The notes under the pieces: model-generated | What the model saw: only the letters and a program-made list of their open reading frames with translations | What the model was told of the DNA's origin: nothing | The model's database searches: none | In this document: piece after piece, positions 27,301-37,593 of the stretch | Numbering within the stretch: the first letter of the stretch is position 1 | Layout of the letters: the number at the start of each line of letters is the position of its first letter | Program-made: the position numbers and the translations under genes | Origin: Micromussa lordhowensis | Taxonomy: Eukaryota > Cnidaria > Anthozoa > Scleractinia > Lobophylliidae | Assembly (NCBI GenBank): GCA_964020085.1 | Contig: OZ026601.1 | Span: 7,246,635 to 7,310,634, forward strand | Length of the DNA: 64,000 nucleotides | Direction of reading: 5' to 3'

Positions 27301-30300
27301 ATAGTTTTAATTAGTAATTGATTGGATCTTGAGTCAAATCATCCTTTTATTTGCAATTTTTCTTTTTTTTTTAATCTCCAGGTGTTCCAAATTTAGGAGG
27401 ACTTGATTTGGGCTCCCTGTTGACAAACCCTGCAATCATGGATATGGTATGTCTGTTTTCTTGGCTAGTACACATGTTAGCTTTTAATTAATAAAATGTG
27501 ATTCCATTTCTTATACTACATGTACTCCATGTTTTCTTCCTGAGTATGGAACCTCCTTGGTGATAAGTGAACCAATGAATATGAATCATTCACCATGAGT
27601 TGTTAGTGTTGTAAACTTTAATTAGTTAAGTATACATGTACTGTCTTTCAATATTTAGTTATTAAATTACATGTACTTAAAATCTTGAACATCTCTTTCA
27701 AGAAAAGTACTTCTACTGTGCATGTAAAACTAATTGTCATTCTTCTTGAGATAACTTTAACAAATTAAAATCAATTGTGTATTGGAATGTGTCATGTACA
27801 TTGTACTGTACATTCATCATTGATAGCAATTTGTTGTGGTTTCAAGTCAGCGTGTAAGTGTGTGGGAATTGATGTCAATTTTTAATGGAATCTTTTTAGC
27901 ACCCCTACATTTTTAGTGAGTGTACATGATTTTGATTTTTACATGAATTATAAAGAGGTTATGGGAGATGCACACAGGTCCAATAAGACAGAGACTGGTG
28001 CCATTGTAGAGGAGATACTGATGTTTTGTTGTTATACATGTAAGCTTAAATTTCTTGAATTTCATTTCATTTCAGGCCCAAACCTTTATGAGTAACCCAG
28101 GTGTTCAACAAATGTTAGTATGAATTTTGATTTAGTAAAATACTGAGAGACTCACTGCATGCAGTGCCTTTACCAGTAATAAGATCTGGTTGAAGTAGAT
28201 GGTTGTCCCGGCTCAGCACCTGTCCGAGAGCAAGAAGAGAGGCTTATTTACTGTATTAACTCCTCTTAAGAGCCAGTTTTTAAAAACTGTTAAATGTTTA
28301 TTTAGTAAAAGCTGATGACTCGCCACAGAATACCCCCTGAGCACTGGAGAATGCCAAGTCTTATCAAAAGCACCTTCCATCCAATTGGCTACTTCATAAG
28401 GTGGTTCGTACCAGTTTTCAGGTTTTTGGCAGCTCGTAACTTTGCAAGAATAGAACAAAAAGGCAGACCAGGGCCACCGTAATATTTTTGTAAATTTGGA
28501 TTATATAATTTATACTTTACCTAAAACAGCTGTTATTTTGTCGTCAGCAGTTACCATGGCAACATTCCAAAAGGATTTTCCAGACCTGATTTTTCGCTTA
28601 TGTCACTAATAACTAAAAAATTAATCCTCTGACCCCAAGTTTCTTTTAAACCATAGCTTTTGGCATCTGAAAAGGGAAATGCACAACAATTTTAAAAAAA
28701 AAATTACGGAGCCGATTTCTTGTAAACTAAAACGACAATTTGCACAGAGTGCAAATTTCCTTCTGTATAATTTTTAGTTTTTTTCTGACGTTTGCTCTGA
28801 ATGATAACATTACATTAAAACAATAAAAAAAGGGGTCATCAGGCTTGTTTTCATGCAAAATCCTACGCGAGTTCCGTTATTCCCACGCGCGTAGACACGC
28901 ATTCAAAAATCCAGACTTTATAAGATCAGCATTTGCTCATGAGCTGTTTTGACTACTGCTGACTGCTTCGTGTGCCCGCGCGGGCGAGCGGGCTCCGAAC
29001 AGGCATTTTGTTTTGTGTAATTTGCTGTTGTTTGATGCTAAAACATCATTTACAGTTGTAATTGTCGTTAAAGACAACCTCCTGGGCTTACTCTGTCGGA
29101 TGTTTACACAAATTCTGGGTAGATTTGCTATGTTTTACGAGTACTTAATTAATACGTTCTCGGTAGCTGCATGATTGATCAAGTTTCCTTTGAAATTTGG
29201 GAAACATTGGATTCCCAAAACAATTTTTCTTAAATACACAGAATTGACTTGAGTTGTTCCAGCAGGTTAAGCCTCCTTTATATGCGAATTTCGTCTCAAA
29301 AAGTACAAAAGTGACCTTGGGCAAAAAAGTCGCGCGCAGCCATATTTGTTTTGGTCTTTCGAGGTTTTAAACCTCGCGCAGTCTCGCGCCTCTATTGTTC
29401 GTGTTTCTCACACGTGACGCACGATGGTGATCTACTCCCCGCGTGAGAAAACTGGTACGAGCCACCTTAATTGAGTTATGTTGTAAGCGTGTGGTATCAC
29501 AAAAATTCTGATGTTGTACAATTAACCATTAACAGACTGTCAGTATTAAACCATAACTGATAATTATTAAATTAATTTATAACTATGAATTTATTTTGCT
29601 ATTAGGATGACAAATATGATGGGAGGCGGTGGAGGAGGTGGTGGAGGTGCTGCTGGCATATTTCAAGCGTAAGTCGTATTTTGCATGCCATCTCAGCATA
29701 CCTTCGGCTTTTTAAATTTAAATGTATAGTACCTCATGATCATCAGCATCTTTTGGAATAATTTTTGGGTAGAAGAACTCACAGACAACCAATTGGGAGC
29801 ACTATTGCATCACTTACTTGTGGTTGACAAAAAGAGGCTTGTCTTTTATAATGTACTCATGACTGTGAAGGGGTGCAAAGCCGCCAACATTTTGTACATT
29901 TCATTTTTTTCCTTTTCTGGATTACTGAATTTTCTGACTGAAGAGTTGCTGTTCTGAAAATTTAAACACATTTGTACTCAAAATTGTAGAGCATCTGTAA
30001 GGGAGCACAGGTTGGGTCTCAAGTTGCATATAAAATTTTGGATGGCAGATTTTTAAATCCTGGCTAACTCCCTGTCCATGTGTTTAAAGTCTTATTAATA
30101 ATGGCCTTACCATAGCCAAGCGATGGAAACTGTTTCCTGCGGAGAAAAGTTAGGCACCCATGAATGTTTAAAATTGAATGACATTCATAAACTTGGTTGT
30201 TTCAGTGCCCAACAGTTCGGTGAACAGATGCAGCAGTCCAATCCAGAGTTGTTTGATCAGTTAAGAGGCCAGGCCCAGGCTGCCGTCAATCAACACAGAG

Positions 30301-30931
30301 AACAGAATCAACCCAGGGAAGGACAAGATCCGCAACCAGGTTAGAAATGCATCAATTGGACTTTATCATAGCTAGTAAAACAAGGAAGGAATAAAGGCCA
30401 ACTGCCTTATGGCTCTCAGCACTTATCTCCAGTTTCTGTAGTATAGAATGGCTACAAGTATGCTACCCCTCCCTACCCCACCACTGGATGGGATGCTAGT
30501 CCTTCACTAGTACAAACTACTCCTCAACATTCTGTCAGGTTGCCTTAACAATTCACTGCTACCTATTTGAACACTCCTGGGTTCGGTTGTTCAAACCCAA
30601 TTAAGCTAACCCAGGATTAGCTGGAATTTTGATTCAGTTTTGTAGCTTTGTAGCAACAACCCTGGCCAAGGCTTGCACCTGGACCGCTCAATCTGGAAGT
30701 GCAGTGCACTAACCAGTAGGGCACCACGCCTCCACAATCAAGATTAAGCATAGCATTGTAGCTTGTAAATTCTAAGATTTCAATTGATTCTTAGATAGTC
30801 CTGAGGTGGACAAAAAAGAGTGGTCTCGGACCAATTTATATCCAAATCAGATCTTAACAGAAAAAATTTTGTTCTTGACATTTTGCATATATTTGTTCCT
30901 TGCAGACGATGGAGATGCTAATTCACAGTGA
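18364..30931 (+). CDS. SGTA: Small glutamine-rich TPR co-chaperone, complete, 12 exons
   Basis: Co-chaperone that hands tail-anchored and mislocalised membrane proteins between BAG6/GET factors and Hsp70/Hsp90 in the cytosol. Coding exons: 18364-18463, 21571-21683, 24280-24352, 25295-25394, 26107-26211, 26338-26392, 26718-26832, 27382-27446, 28076-28113, 29606-29668, 30206-30339, 30906-30931 (TGA). They sum to 987 nt, giving 328 aa (human 313), and all joins keep frame with GT/AG sites. Order: N-terminal dimerisation domain (LAFAIIEHLSSQLKSG; SIQCLEAVYDI), linker, three TPRs (NQLMKEEKYNEAILCYTKAM; AAAYSKMGEHQKAIEDCQKA; LSYHNLNNLQKAKESYAKAL), then an NP/M- and Gly-rich segment with a nine-Gly run (MMGGGGGGGGG) and a Gln-rich C-terminus (AQQFGEQMQQSNPELFDQL). 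The domain order is that of SGT proteins; SGTB is an unlikely alternative because most invertebrates have a single SGT. A possible poly(A) signal AATAAA lies near 31313. Confidence 0.95.
18659..19099. mobile_element. 441-bp MITE with 8-bp target duplication
   Basis: Termini ATACCTGCCAAC and GTTGGCAGGTAT, flanked by AGTACAAT on both sides (18651-18658, 19100-19107). The left part repeats TCTCACGCCTG, and the middle holds a GACTTCGGACGTCTTCGGAA minisatellite. hAT-like by duplication length. In SGTA intron 1. Confidence 0.85.
18924..19012. repeat. Minisatellite of ACTTCGGACGTCTTCGGA, about 20-bp unit
   Basis: Four to five near-perfect units reading (A/G)GACTTCGGACGTCTTCG(G/A)A inside the 441-bp MITE; each unit contains the palindrome GACGTC. 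Confidence 0.75.
19210..21203 (+). repeat. Direct duplication flanking the foldback element
   Basis: The sequence from about 19210 (TAATTTTTAGTAATGATACA) to 19398, continued at 19605-19630 and 20911-20945, recurs at about 20951-21203 (GTCCATTTTTGATCTGCCCC in both). The second copy carries the single, uninterrupted site GCAAAAC at 21161-21167 and lacks about 205 bp present in the first (19399-19604). Confidence 0.9.
19631..20904. mobile_element. 1.27-kb foldback (palindromic) transposon with 7-bp target duplication
   Basis: Two long arms, roughly 19631-20336 and 20352-20904, are reverse complements of each other with a loop of about 15 bp; the left arm has an extra ~140 bp near 19725-19865. 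Termini CACAGGTAGCCC and its partner CACTGGTAGCCC. The target duplication GCAAAAC stands at 19624-19630 and 20905-20911. A 73-codon ORF on the minus strand of the right arm (20527-20748) is mirrored in the left arm and looks non-functional. Lies in SGTA intron 1. Confidence 0.9.
21287..21450. mobile_element. Truncated relative of the GGGTTACCC MITE
   Basis: Ends CCTTGTAAACAAGCCCTTA and contains several GGTAACCC/GGTTAACC units and an ACACAACGAAGAAAA block, the reverse complement of the interior of the element at 51359. The other terminus is missing. Lies in SGTA intron 1. Confidence 0.65.
22373..23786. mobile_element. hAT-type non-autonomous element, 1.41 kb
   Basis: Termini CAGGGCTCGAAATAG at 22373 and CTATTTCGAGCCCTG ending at 23786, flanked by a 5-bp duplication CAGTT (22368-22372, 23787-23791). 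The terminal CAGGG is hAT-like; five base pairs fits the hAT5-type subgroup. The subterminal regions repeat GGCAGGCC/GGCCTGCC. It retains a zinc-finger ORF but no catalytic domain, and lies in SGTA intron 2. A G-run of 15 or more at 23513-23527 is a weak assembly point. Confidence 0.8.
22787..23122 (+). pseudogene. BED-type zinc-finger ORF in the hAT-type element
   Basis: 111 codons, starting MGASMDAKSDRKTKKS. It contains IRCKICRKHQKKLTKLRNFN and SVLTHMKGEPHKLA, a Cys2-...-His2 arrangement (CKIC, then HMKGEPH) like the BED finger of hAT transposases and of host proteins derived from them. The catalytic RNase-H-like domain is missing. Either the remnant of a transposase or a captured DNA-binding domain. 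Confidence 0.6.
24404..25035. mobile_element. TTAA-type MITE, 632 bp
   Basis: Begins GGACGTTC and ends GAACGTCC, with TTAA on both sides (24400-24403, 25036-25039), the duplication left by piggyBac and Kolobok transposases. Contains the repeated piece CTATCGACT(A/G)GAAA at 24637 and 25005. No ORF. In SGTA intron 3. Confidence 0.75.
25890..25995. repeat. Short inverted-repeat element in an SGTA intron
   Basis: TCAGGAAACTAGTTGCTGGTAGTTTTGTTTTCC at the left pairs with GGAAAACAAAACTAACTGTTTCCTCAGGA at the right. In SGTA intron 4. Confidence 0.6.
28400..29466. mobile_element. TTAA-type element, 1.07 kb
   Basis: Left end GGTGGTTCGTACCAGTTTTC and right end its complement with GGTGGCTCGTACC, 19 of 20 matching. 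TTAA at the right (29467-29470) and a mutated ATAA at the left (28396-28399). The GGTGGCTC start links it to the 366-bp MITE at 4041. No transposase ORF recognised. In SGTA intron 9. Confidence 0.75.
30370..30760 (-). mobile_element. tRNA-derived SINE fragments after SGTA exon 11
   Basis: Minus strand TGGTTAGTGCACTGC and GGTCCAGGTGCAAGCC are A- and B-box-like; plus-strand CACTGGATGGGATGCTAGTCC matches a body also present at 9835-9910 and 48800-48850. In SGTA intron 11. Confidence 0.55.
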
Positions 30932-32847
30932 CCCACTTGTGCACGCTCAAATTCTGATTAGTTAGCTAACAATATTAATTTTAGTGTCTATCATATTGGA
31001 TGGATAAACCTTGGAGAACTATAAAGATAAAACAAGAGATCAGCATAGCTTAGTCTGGCCAATTTTCTCTGACCCAGAGTGCTTTTCATTTTGAGAGATT
31101 GTGTAGTTTCAGAAAATATCCATACCTCCCCCATGGAAGGGATTTTTTTCTACAACCCCTGCCCCACTGGAAATTCCAATTAAGCTTCATACATTTCTTT
31201 AATTTTTTTTGGCCTTATGGAGCCCCCTCCCCCACCCCCAGTAAATTCCAATCCCTTCTGTGGGGCGTGAGGGGAGAATGGATATTTTATGGAACTGTGC
31301 ATTCTGTGAGTAATAAATGTATTTCCAGGCAGACACAATCCTACAAATCAATAAGTAAACTACTTTTTGTGCGTGGAATCTACCACGATGAACAAATAAG
31401 GCAAGAATGGTTCATGGATTTTGTCGGATTTGAAATGAGAAAAACATTGTATCCATAGAGGCTTTGATATTTGTTGACAAGAGATACTTTCTAAGAACTT
31501 GCAGTCCCTCAGGTCACACTGTAAAAGGGTTTCTCCACTCTCTTGTTGATCTAAAGAGGAATAGCTGACAAATTTTATCTAGTTTTGGTCACCTAACTTA
31601 TAAAGTACTAACTAAAAATTTAACAAAGTGTTATGAAATGAATCATTTACAAAGGTAATATTTGAAATCCACTTGTGTGTAAATAGATCTGCTTTATAAG
31701 TTGTTGAACTTGATTTATATGGAAATAATAGAGGCATCGATATTATTACGACCATGTAGCCCAATCACTAGCCTGTGAATCACTGCTCAGACTTGTTTGG
31801 TCTTTCTCGCAAAATGCCGAACTATACATAGCAGTGAGTGGTGGTGTATTTATTTGCATTCTACGTCCTAGATTATCTTTTGTTTGCCCGTGCCACCTTT
31901 TGGATTGGGTCATAGGCCAAAAGATTTTGGCTAATAATCGGCCAAAGTCGGCTGAGGCTAATATCCAAGCCTTATTGCCTAAGGATTCTCATTTAAGTCT
32001 ATGAAACTGGTATTTTAATTCTTATTTATTCTTATGCCTCTATAAATTCTAAGCCAACAAAAAACAAAATGATTTAACAGCAGTAGAACAGTAACCAATG
32101 ATAGGGCAAATGGAGTGTTGTGTCCCAATCATAAGTTTGCAGTGTTTTTAAAAGTCATCTCATCACAAAAATAATTTTGACAAAACTTGTAAATCAATAA
32201 TAATTATTATGGAACAATTAGTATGCAGTCACTGTGTTTACATCCTTATGAATACAAAAAATTTGATGCCTTAAAAAATATACATATAGAGTGTACACGG
32301 CAAAGTGTAAGTTCTGATGTATCAATTTCACTCACGTCTAAAAAAACATCAAAATGTCCTAGAAATTTGTCATCTTGGAACATTGCAAATTCTTTCAAGA
32401 TACTTTATTTCCAAAATGAAGCTCTCTATAGATACAAAAATTTACATATACATGTAGAGGCAAGTGCTAACAGCCTTGTTTAGTTAGCTTGGATGAGATG
32501 ATATGAGAATCACCTGATTGGTCAGGAGATGTGAGTTGATGTTATCCCTCCTCCTCCCTCCCCCCCTGGCAAACTATTTAGCAACACTTCCGAAGGACAA
32601 AGATCTCTGCTTCCACTCTTCCTACGAATTTGTTGCTAGCTTTATAAAAGCAAAACCATCATCTTCCAAGTAGCTCCAAGTAAAATGAAGTTTACAAACC
32701 CTCTCTCATGTGACAAAACATTACTTGGGCGGGAGGGGTAAAATGTGTCTTCTCCCTACCCGCGTTGGTCCTCGGAATTGGTTCTCTATGTTAGACAACC
32801 TCGTGTTGGAAGATTGCTCGAACGTTTGAGCAGATTTCGTCTACACA
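30932..32847. other. Intergenic, SGTA 3' region to aquaporin
   Basis: Probable SGTA 3' UTR to about 31330, the short relative of the G-rich element at 31108-31290, then AT-rich DNA with no gene recognised. A CT-rich block at 32545-32570 lies near the aquaporin start. Confidence 0.5.
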
Positions 32848-33723
32848 ATGGGCTTTCATTGGTCTCTAGCTGCCATTGCAGCTGGTTATGTTGTCGGTGA
32901 ATTTCTACGACTCATTCTTCGGCGGGTACTCCCAAAAACGTATTACATATACGCCAATGAACTTATCTCTACTTTCCAGTTGTCTGTTTGCGTCTTCGAG
33001 ATTTCAGTCATCGGAAGATTCTACAACGTCTGGATTGCACTGTGCTGTTCTTTTTGCCTGTTAACCTTAAAAAATGCCGAGTACATTTTTGAGGGAGCAT
33101 TCGCGAATCCATGTGGACTTTCGGAAGACTTCGTTTACAAGAAAGGGTATTGGGTGGCGGACAATGTAACGAAAATTGTGTTTCAACTTGCTGGCGCCCT
33201 TCTTAGCTTTCCGTTCATTCAAATGCTTTGGAAATCAACGTGGAGCGATCTACACCATCAGCAAGTGAGGAAGGGTCTGCGATCTACACTGGAAGTTTCC
33301 CTGTTGTACGGAATTTCGATCGAAATTCTGGCGACCTTCGCGACGACCATGAGCGACTTCTTGTCGCGTGGCGGACTCAAGAAGTTCAACCCCGTCATTC
33401 GATCGGCGTTGTGTGTCCTTCTTAGCTACCTTCTCGCCGAAACCACCGGAACATGGATGAATCCAGCTCTGGCCACAGCTCATACATTTGTTTTTTGCAC
33501 GAGGAAGGAAGTAATATCGGAGCATTTGTTCGTGTTTTGGCTCGGTCCGATCGTTGGCACGCTGGCTGCTATTGAGGTAAACTCGAGATTATTGAAGCCC
33601 GAGGACAAAAGAAAGAAGAAAAGCTTAGCGAAGAAGATCAAAAAATCTTCAGCGAAAAATCACAAATGTGGAACACTGAACCCCTCTGCGGGAACGAAGA
33701 AAAGACACGCCAAAAACGCGTAA
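32848..33723 (+). CDS. Aquaporin-11/12-like (superaquaporin), single exon
   Basis: Predicted 291-aa channel of the unorthodox aquaporin (AQP11/12) group, which sits mainly in intracellular membranes such as the ER and conducts water, glycerol or peroxide (family knowledge). The first box is NPC (residues 87-89, in EGAFANPCG) instead of NPA, the hallmark of AQP11; the second is a normal NPA (205-207, in TGTWMNPAL), followed by FVFWLGPIVGTLAA typical of the last helix. Several hydrophobic helices are visible, though not all six can be delimited by eye. The C-terminal ~40 residues are strongly basic (KRKKKSLAKKIKKSSAK), possibly a retention or trafficking tail. ATG follows an in-frame-free 5' stretch (ctacacaATGGGC); a poly(A) signal AATAAA is at 34203-34208. 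The lack of introns may be ancestral for this family or reflect retroposition. Confidence 0.88.
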   Translation: MGFHWSLAAIAAGYVVGEFLRLILRRVLPKTYYIYANELISTFQLSVCVFEISVIGRFYNVWIALCCSFCLLTLKNAEYIFEGAFANPCGLSEDFVYKKGYWVADNVTKIVFQLAGALLSFPFIQMLWKSTWSDLHHQQVRKGLRSTLEVSLLYGISIEILATFATTMSDFLSRGGLKKFNPVIRSALCVLLSYLLAETTGTWMNPALATAHTFVFCTRKEVISEHLFVFWLGPIVGTLAAIEVNSRLLKPEDKRKKKSLAKKIKKSSAKNHKCGTLNPSAGTKKRHAKNA

Positions 33724-34202
33724 AATTAATTTTAACGTTACTTGTATAGTAGACAAATGTTGCCAATTAATAGACAATAAGTGCTTCGAAGAGTTGCTCA
33801 ATATCCCGTCTTGTTTTCGAACGGTTTTATAACAAATCTTAAGTTTTCAGTTTTAATTTCTTAAGTGAAGAATTCGCTTTACTTTCTTCAGGGAAAATAT
33901 TCCGCCATGTTCCGGGAACAGGATGTGTTAATTATCGTATTTGTATTTAGAAATCGTGTATTGGATAAATCGTACCACGGTTTGTTTCTCTCGACGTGCT
34001 TTCAAGGCATGTAGTCCAGCATATTTAAAAATTTGTAAATAAGTGGGGCAATGGTCTCACAGTAGGAGAACTAATCAGGAAATTTAAGAAATTATTTTTT
34101 CATCTTGTGGTACTTGCAGGTAATTGCATTTACTGTATTATTTTAACTGGTTGCACATTTTAGTTGTTGATAAATATTCATTACATGTGATGAGACCAAC
34201 TA

Positions 34203-34208
34203 AATAAA
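34203..34208 (+). terminator. Poly(A) signal of the aquaporin gene
   Basis: AATAAA about 480 bp after the aquaporin stop codon, followed by a GT-rich stretch; the most plausible 3' end of that transcript. Confidence 0.5.
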
Positions 34209-34427
34209 GGTGCTTTGAAATTGAAACTCAGAACTGACTTTGAATCTTTCATCTTCCTGCACTACTTAAGCAAGAGAGTTGGTGACTTTGGAAGATGTTG
34301 GTTTACTTAGCATAGGTTGTACTATGATAGTGATATACCATAATGATTTGATTTAGCACCTCCTTAAATTAGGGGAGCCCCTTTTGAATGAGCGCTCCCC
34401 TATTCCAATAAACACACCTATTCTAAT

Positions 34428-34460
34428 ATTATCCTGGTGGCACTACAGTGCCACCAGGAT
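34428..34460. repeat. Perfect 30-bp palindrome
   Basis: TATCCTGGTGGCACT followed by AC and AGTGCCACCAGGATA, about 220 bp beyond the aquaporin poly(A) signal. A short, GC-rich hairpin with a 2-bp loop. Confidence 0.7.
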
Positions 34461-35763
34461 ACGTATCAATGGAGGTTCGTCTTCCATAATTGCTCTCATA
34501 TGTAATGCCGCATTGCAGAACAGAAACAGTGCTCTTTGTCTGAGTTTCTCAACAATTAAATCCATGCAAGGGCATAATTCCTTCAAATGTTAACTGAACA
34601 TTCACCATATATTTGTTACTGTTACAGTTTCTGTTATTGTTCTTTTTCTTAATTAATACGGTATTTAAGTTTTGTTATGAACATAAGTAAGTACTCCGGC
34701 TGCTTAATCGAATCATTACGGTAGTTTCTGCATGGAAACTGTAGAGGCTCTTGGGGTCTAGTCAAGAATAGGACGATTTGCAATATCAAGCTGATCATGG
34801 TCTAGTATAGGGTAAGGATTTTTGTGTCCCAGTGGCACACCCCTACCCAAATATTTACCCACCCCCACCCCTCCCCTCCGGGCTTGCTAGAGTTCAACTT
34901 CCGGTTATAGGCCCATCTACCTGTAGCCTAGCCCTGTAGCCTACCATGCAGACGCTCTTTGCCATGTCACGCAATCTTCATCTTCCACTTTGTTCCTTTC
35001 AATGTCACGCGCGAATTTATTGAGGTTCAAAGTCCGCAGCCTTGATCGGGATGCGAGCAGAAGTTAGTTAAGGACCGGAAAATTGCGTGACGAGCCCAAG
35101 ACAGCGTCTGCGTAGGACGTTAATCTTCCTGACGTAAACCAAACAATTCATTCGGTTATACGCCCCGCCCCAGGGTATAAGTCCCGCCCCCGGATATAAG
35201 CCCCTCTTCTAGCTTTCCTTGTTTTGAATTCATTTTATTATGATGTTTTAAAAATGTGCAGGGGGAATTGGGATAAAGTCAAAGGGTTAACCTTCCTACG
35301 TTGTGACTGGAATAAAAAAAACCATTTTGAAACAAGTGGTAGTTGCAGTTGCAGTTGCAGTTTGTTTGTTTATTTGGAGTCTTATACAATAAATATACAT
35401 CAACCAAATAACTAAAAATTAGAAACAAAAATACACATGGCTAAAAAGTTAGCTATAGCTGCATAGGTTGATTGACATAGGTTTTTACTTTGCTGGTAAT
35501 TGAGCTTTAAAATGTGGAGGGGTAATTGGGACAAAAATGTAATTGAATCGAGTTTCACTACCATTACCATGCCATTGAATCATACTCCCATGATTCTATC
35601 GGACATTGTTAAAAACTGGATCATTGGCTTAGCCATGATGGGCTATGAGCCATTATACCATGCTCTACGAATATGGTAAGCGTACGCGTGACTTTTTTGA
35701 GGCGTTTTTTTATTTTTTTAAGTTTAGTTTGCTCTATTTTTGGGGCGTTTTTAATAAAGCAAT

Positions 35764-35776
35764 TATTCCACCCGCC

Positions 35777-35809
<33 letters not shown>

Positions 35810-35868
35810 ACGCTATGCGCCTCGTTGGCTATCTACCATCTCATATCCAACGCGAGGTTGTGGAATAG
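35764..35868. repeat. Hairpin MITE inside the nested cluster
   Basis: GGATATGAGATGATCATAGCC with ATTCCACCCGCCC on the left pairs with GGCTATCTACCATCTCATATCC and the complement of the ATTCCAC end on the right (arms about 48 bp, loop CGACGCTATGCGCC). Confidence 0.7.
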
Positions 35869-35984
35869 TGGGTGATTCGGCTTTCGGTACTTTGCGAAAC
35901 TGGTAGTTTGCGAAACGGTACTTTGTGAAACGGTACTTTGCAAACCCAAACACACGCTAAATACAATGTAAGATGAGCCCGCAA

Positions 35985-36177
35985 AACCGGTGTCTGACAT
36001 TTGCAGACTGCAGACCTTAACTAAATACTGCATTCCCGTTCCCATTACTGATAGCTAACCGTAAACAGGCTAACCGGAGTGCTATTCAGGCTAACCTGAC
36101 TGATATTCAGGCTAACCAGATTGCTGTTTAGACCTAAATGTAGTCTGCAGTCTGCAGTCTGCAAATGTCAGACACCG
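35985..36177. repeat. MITE with GGTGTCTGACATTTGCAG ends
   Basis: Inverted ends reading GTGTCTGACATTTGCAGACT; the right copy has CAGTCTGCAGTCTGCAGTCTG, a short internal tandem. The body repeats GGCTAACC/GCTATT motifs. About 190 bp. Confidence 0.7.
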
Positions 36178-36388
36178 CTGCAAAACTTAAAAACGTGTTA
36201 CAAAGAAGACACTAAATGGTTCATGCACAACGTTTCAGGTACTCTAGATAAGGTGTGATGAAACATTCTAGCATTCTAGGCTGCTAATTTTCAGGATTTG
36301 GTCGCCAACGCGTGTTAGGAGCAATTGTAGCCGTTTCGCAAAGTACCATTTCGTTTCGTTTCGTTTCGTTTCGCAAAGTACTGTAAGC

Positions 36389-37593
36389 CGGGTGATTCCA
36401 GAAAATATCCATACCATACCTCGATCTACCACGGGTGGCGAGGGAGAGGGGGGGTTTCTTGGACTGGAATTCCGAAGACGTGGGGGAGGGGGTAACGTAG
36501 TTTGGAATTCCGAAGGCATGGGGGGGGGGGGGGTGTATGAGCTCTGAATTCAGTGAATTTCCAGAGGAAAGACGGCGAGAGCTCCGCTTGAAATCGCTGA
36601 CCTGTTAACATTCCCAGTTTGCAAATGAATGAAGCAGGACCACGGAAGAAGTATGCGTTCATGCAGATGAGTAAGCAAATGGGTTGTGCAGCAAGCTCCA
36701 CATCGAAGAGGCTTTAAAGTTGATGAATTAGTCAACTGATTAATAAAAATATAACCAAGTCTGTGTTTCTCACCGATTGTTGATTGACGATGTGTTGCTG
36801 GGTGCTGAAAACTCACACCAGCCTCTCGTTTCCAAATAGAACGCCTGACAGATTTTTGTATTTCACGCCGATTTTAATATCCGACAGCGTGCCTTTTTGA
36901 TGCGCTGTTTAATTCAAAATTGTCTATGCATAAGTGTTTTGATCATTCAGTTCTAAATAGTTATTTTTCCTCGAAGTACATGTAACTATTTATCCCAGGA
37001 GTTGATATCCTTAACCGGACGTATATTTGCCAATAGAACTGGAAGAGTCGGGGAGAGGTTACCTTAAAAAATTACCATAGTTACTATTTTTTTTTGCTTG
37101 TATTTTGCTTGTAAAACGTATGCTGCATAACTAGTGGTCATCAGTTATTCAATGAACGAAATTTTCAAGATGGCGGGTGACCGGAAGATCGATCGTAAAC
37201 TTTACTCTTGTCAGCGAGGGTATTGAATGGAAAACAAAAAGTTTTATTACGTGATAAGCAGCTTAAAGATAACGCTTAGGAGGAATTAATAGCTACGGTG
37301 TACTAACGTTAAGAAACTTGAGTTGCTTGATCGTCTGACCGAAAATTATGAACAGAACTATTTTGCAGAAGGAAAGAGTGCAAGTTTCTTGTTCGTTTGA
37401 AGTTTTAGGCAGACCAACAGGAATTCCAAAGGGTCTGAAAAAAGGAAAATTCTGAAGGGGAGGGGGGCTAGCGATTTTGGAATTCGGAGGGCAAGGGGGG
37501 ATGAGCATTTAGGAATTTCCGAGGGCAAGGGGCGGGGGTTTAAAACACTCATGCCACCCGTGGTAGGGTATGGATATTTTCTGGAATCACCCA
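36389..37593. repeat. G-rich element with GGGTGATTCCAGAAAATATC ends
   Basis: Left end GGGTGATTCCAGAAAATATC and right end its exact complement, about 1.2 kb apart; GGGGGAGGGG and GGAATTCCGAA are repeated near both ends. The partial copy at 31108-31290 (CAGAAAATATCCATACC to GGATATTTTATGG) is a shorter relative near SGTA. Confidence 0.7.

Noticed and set aside
31099..31458. 119-codon ORF after SGTA
   Set aside because: It spans the short relative of the G-rich repeat and the SGTA 3' UTR; no homology recognised.
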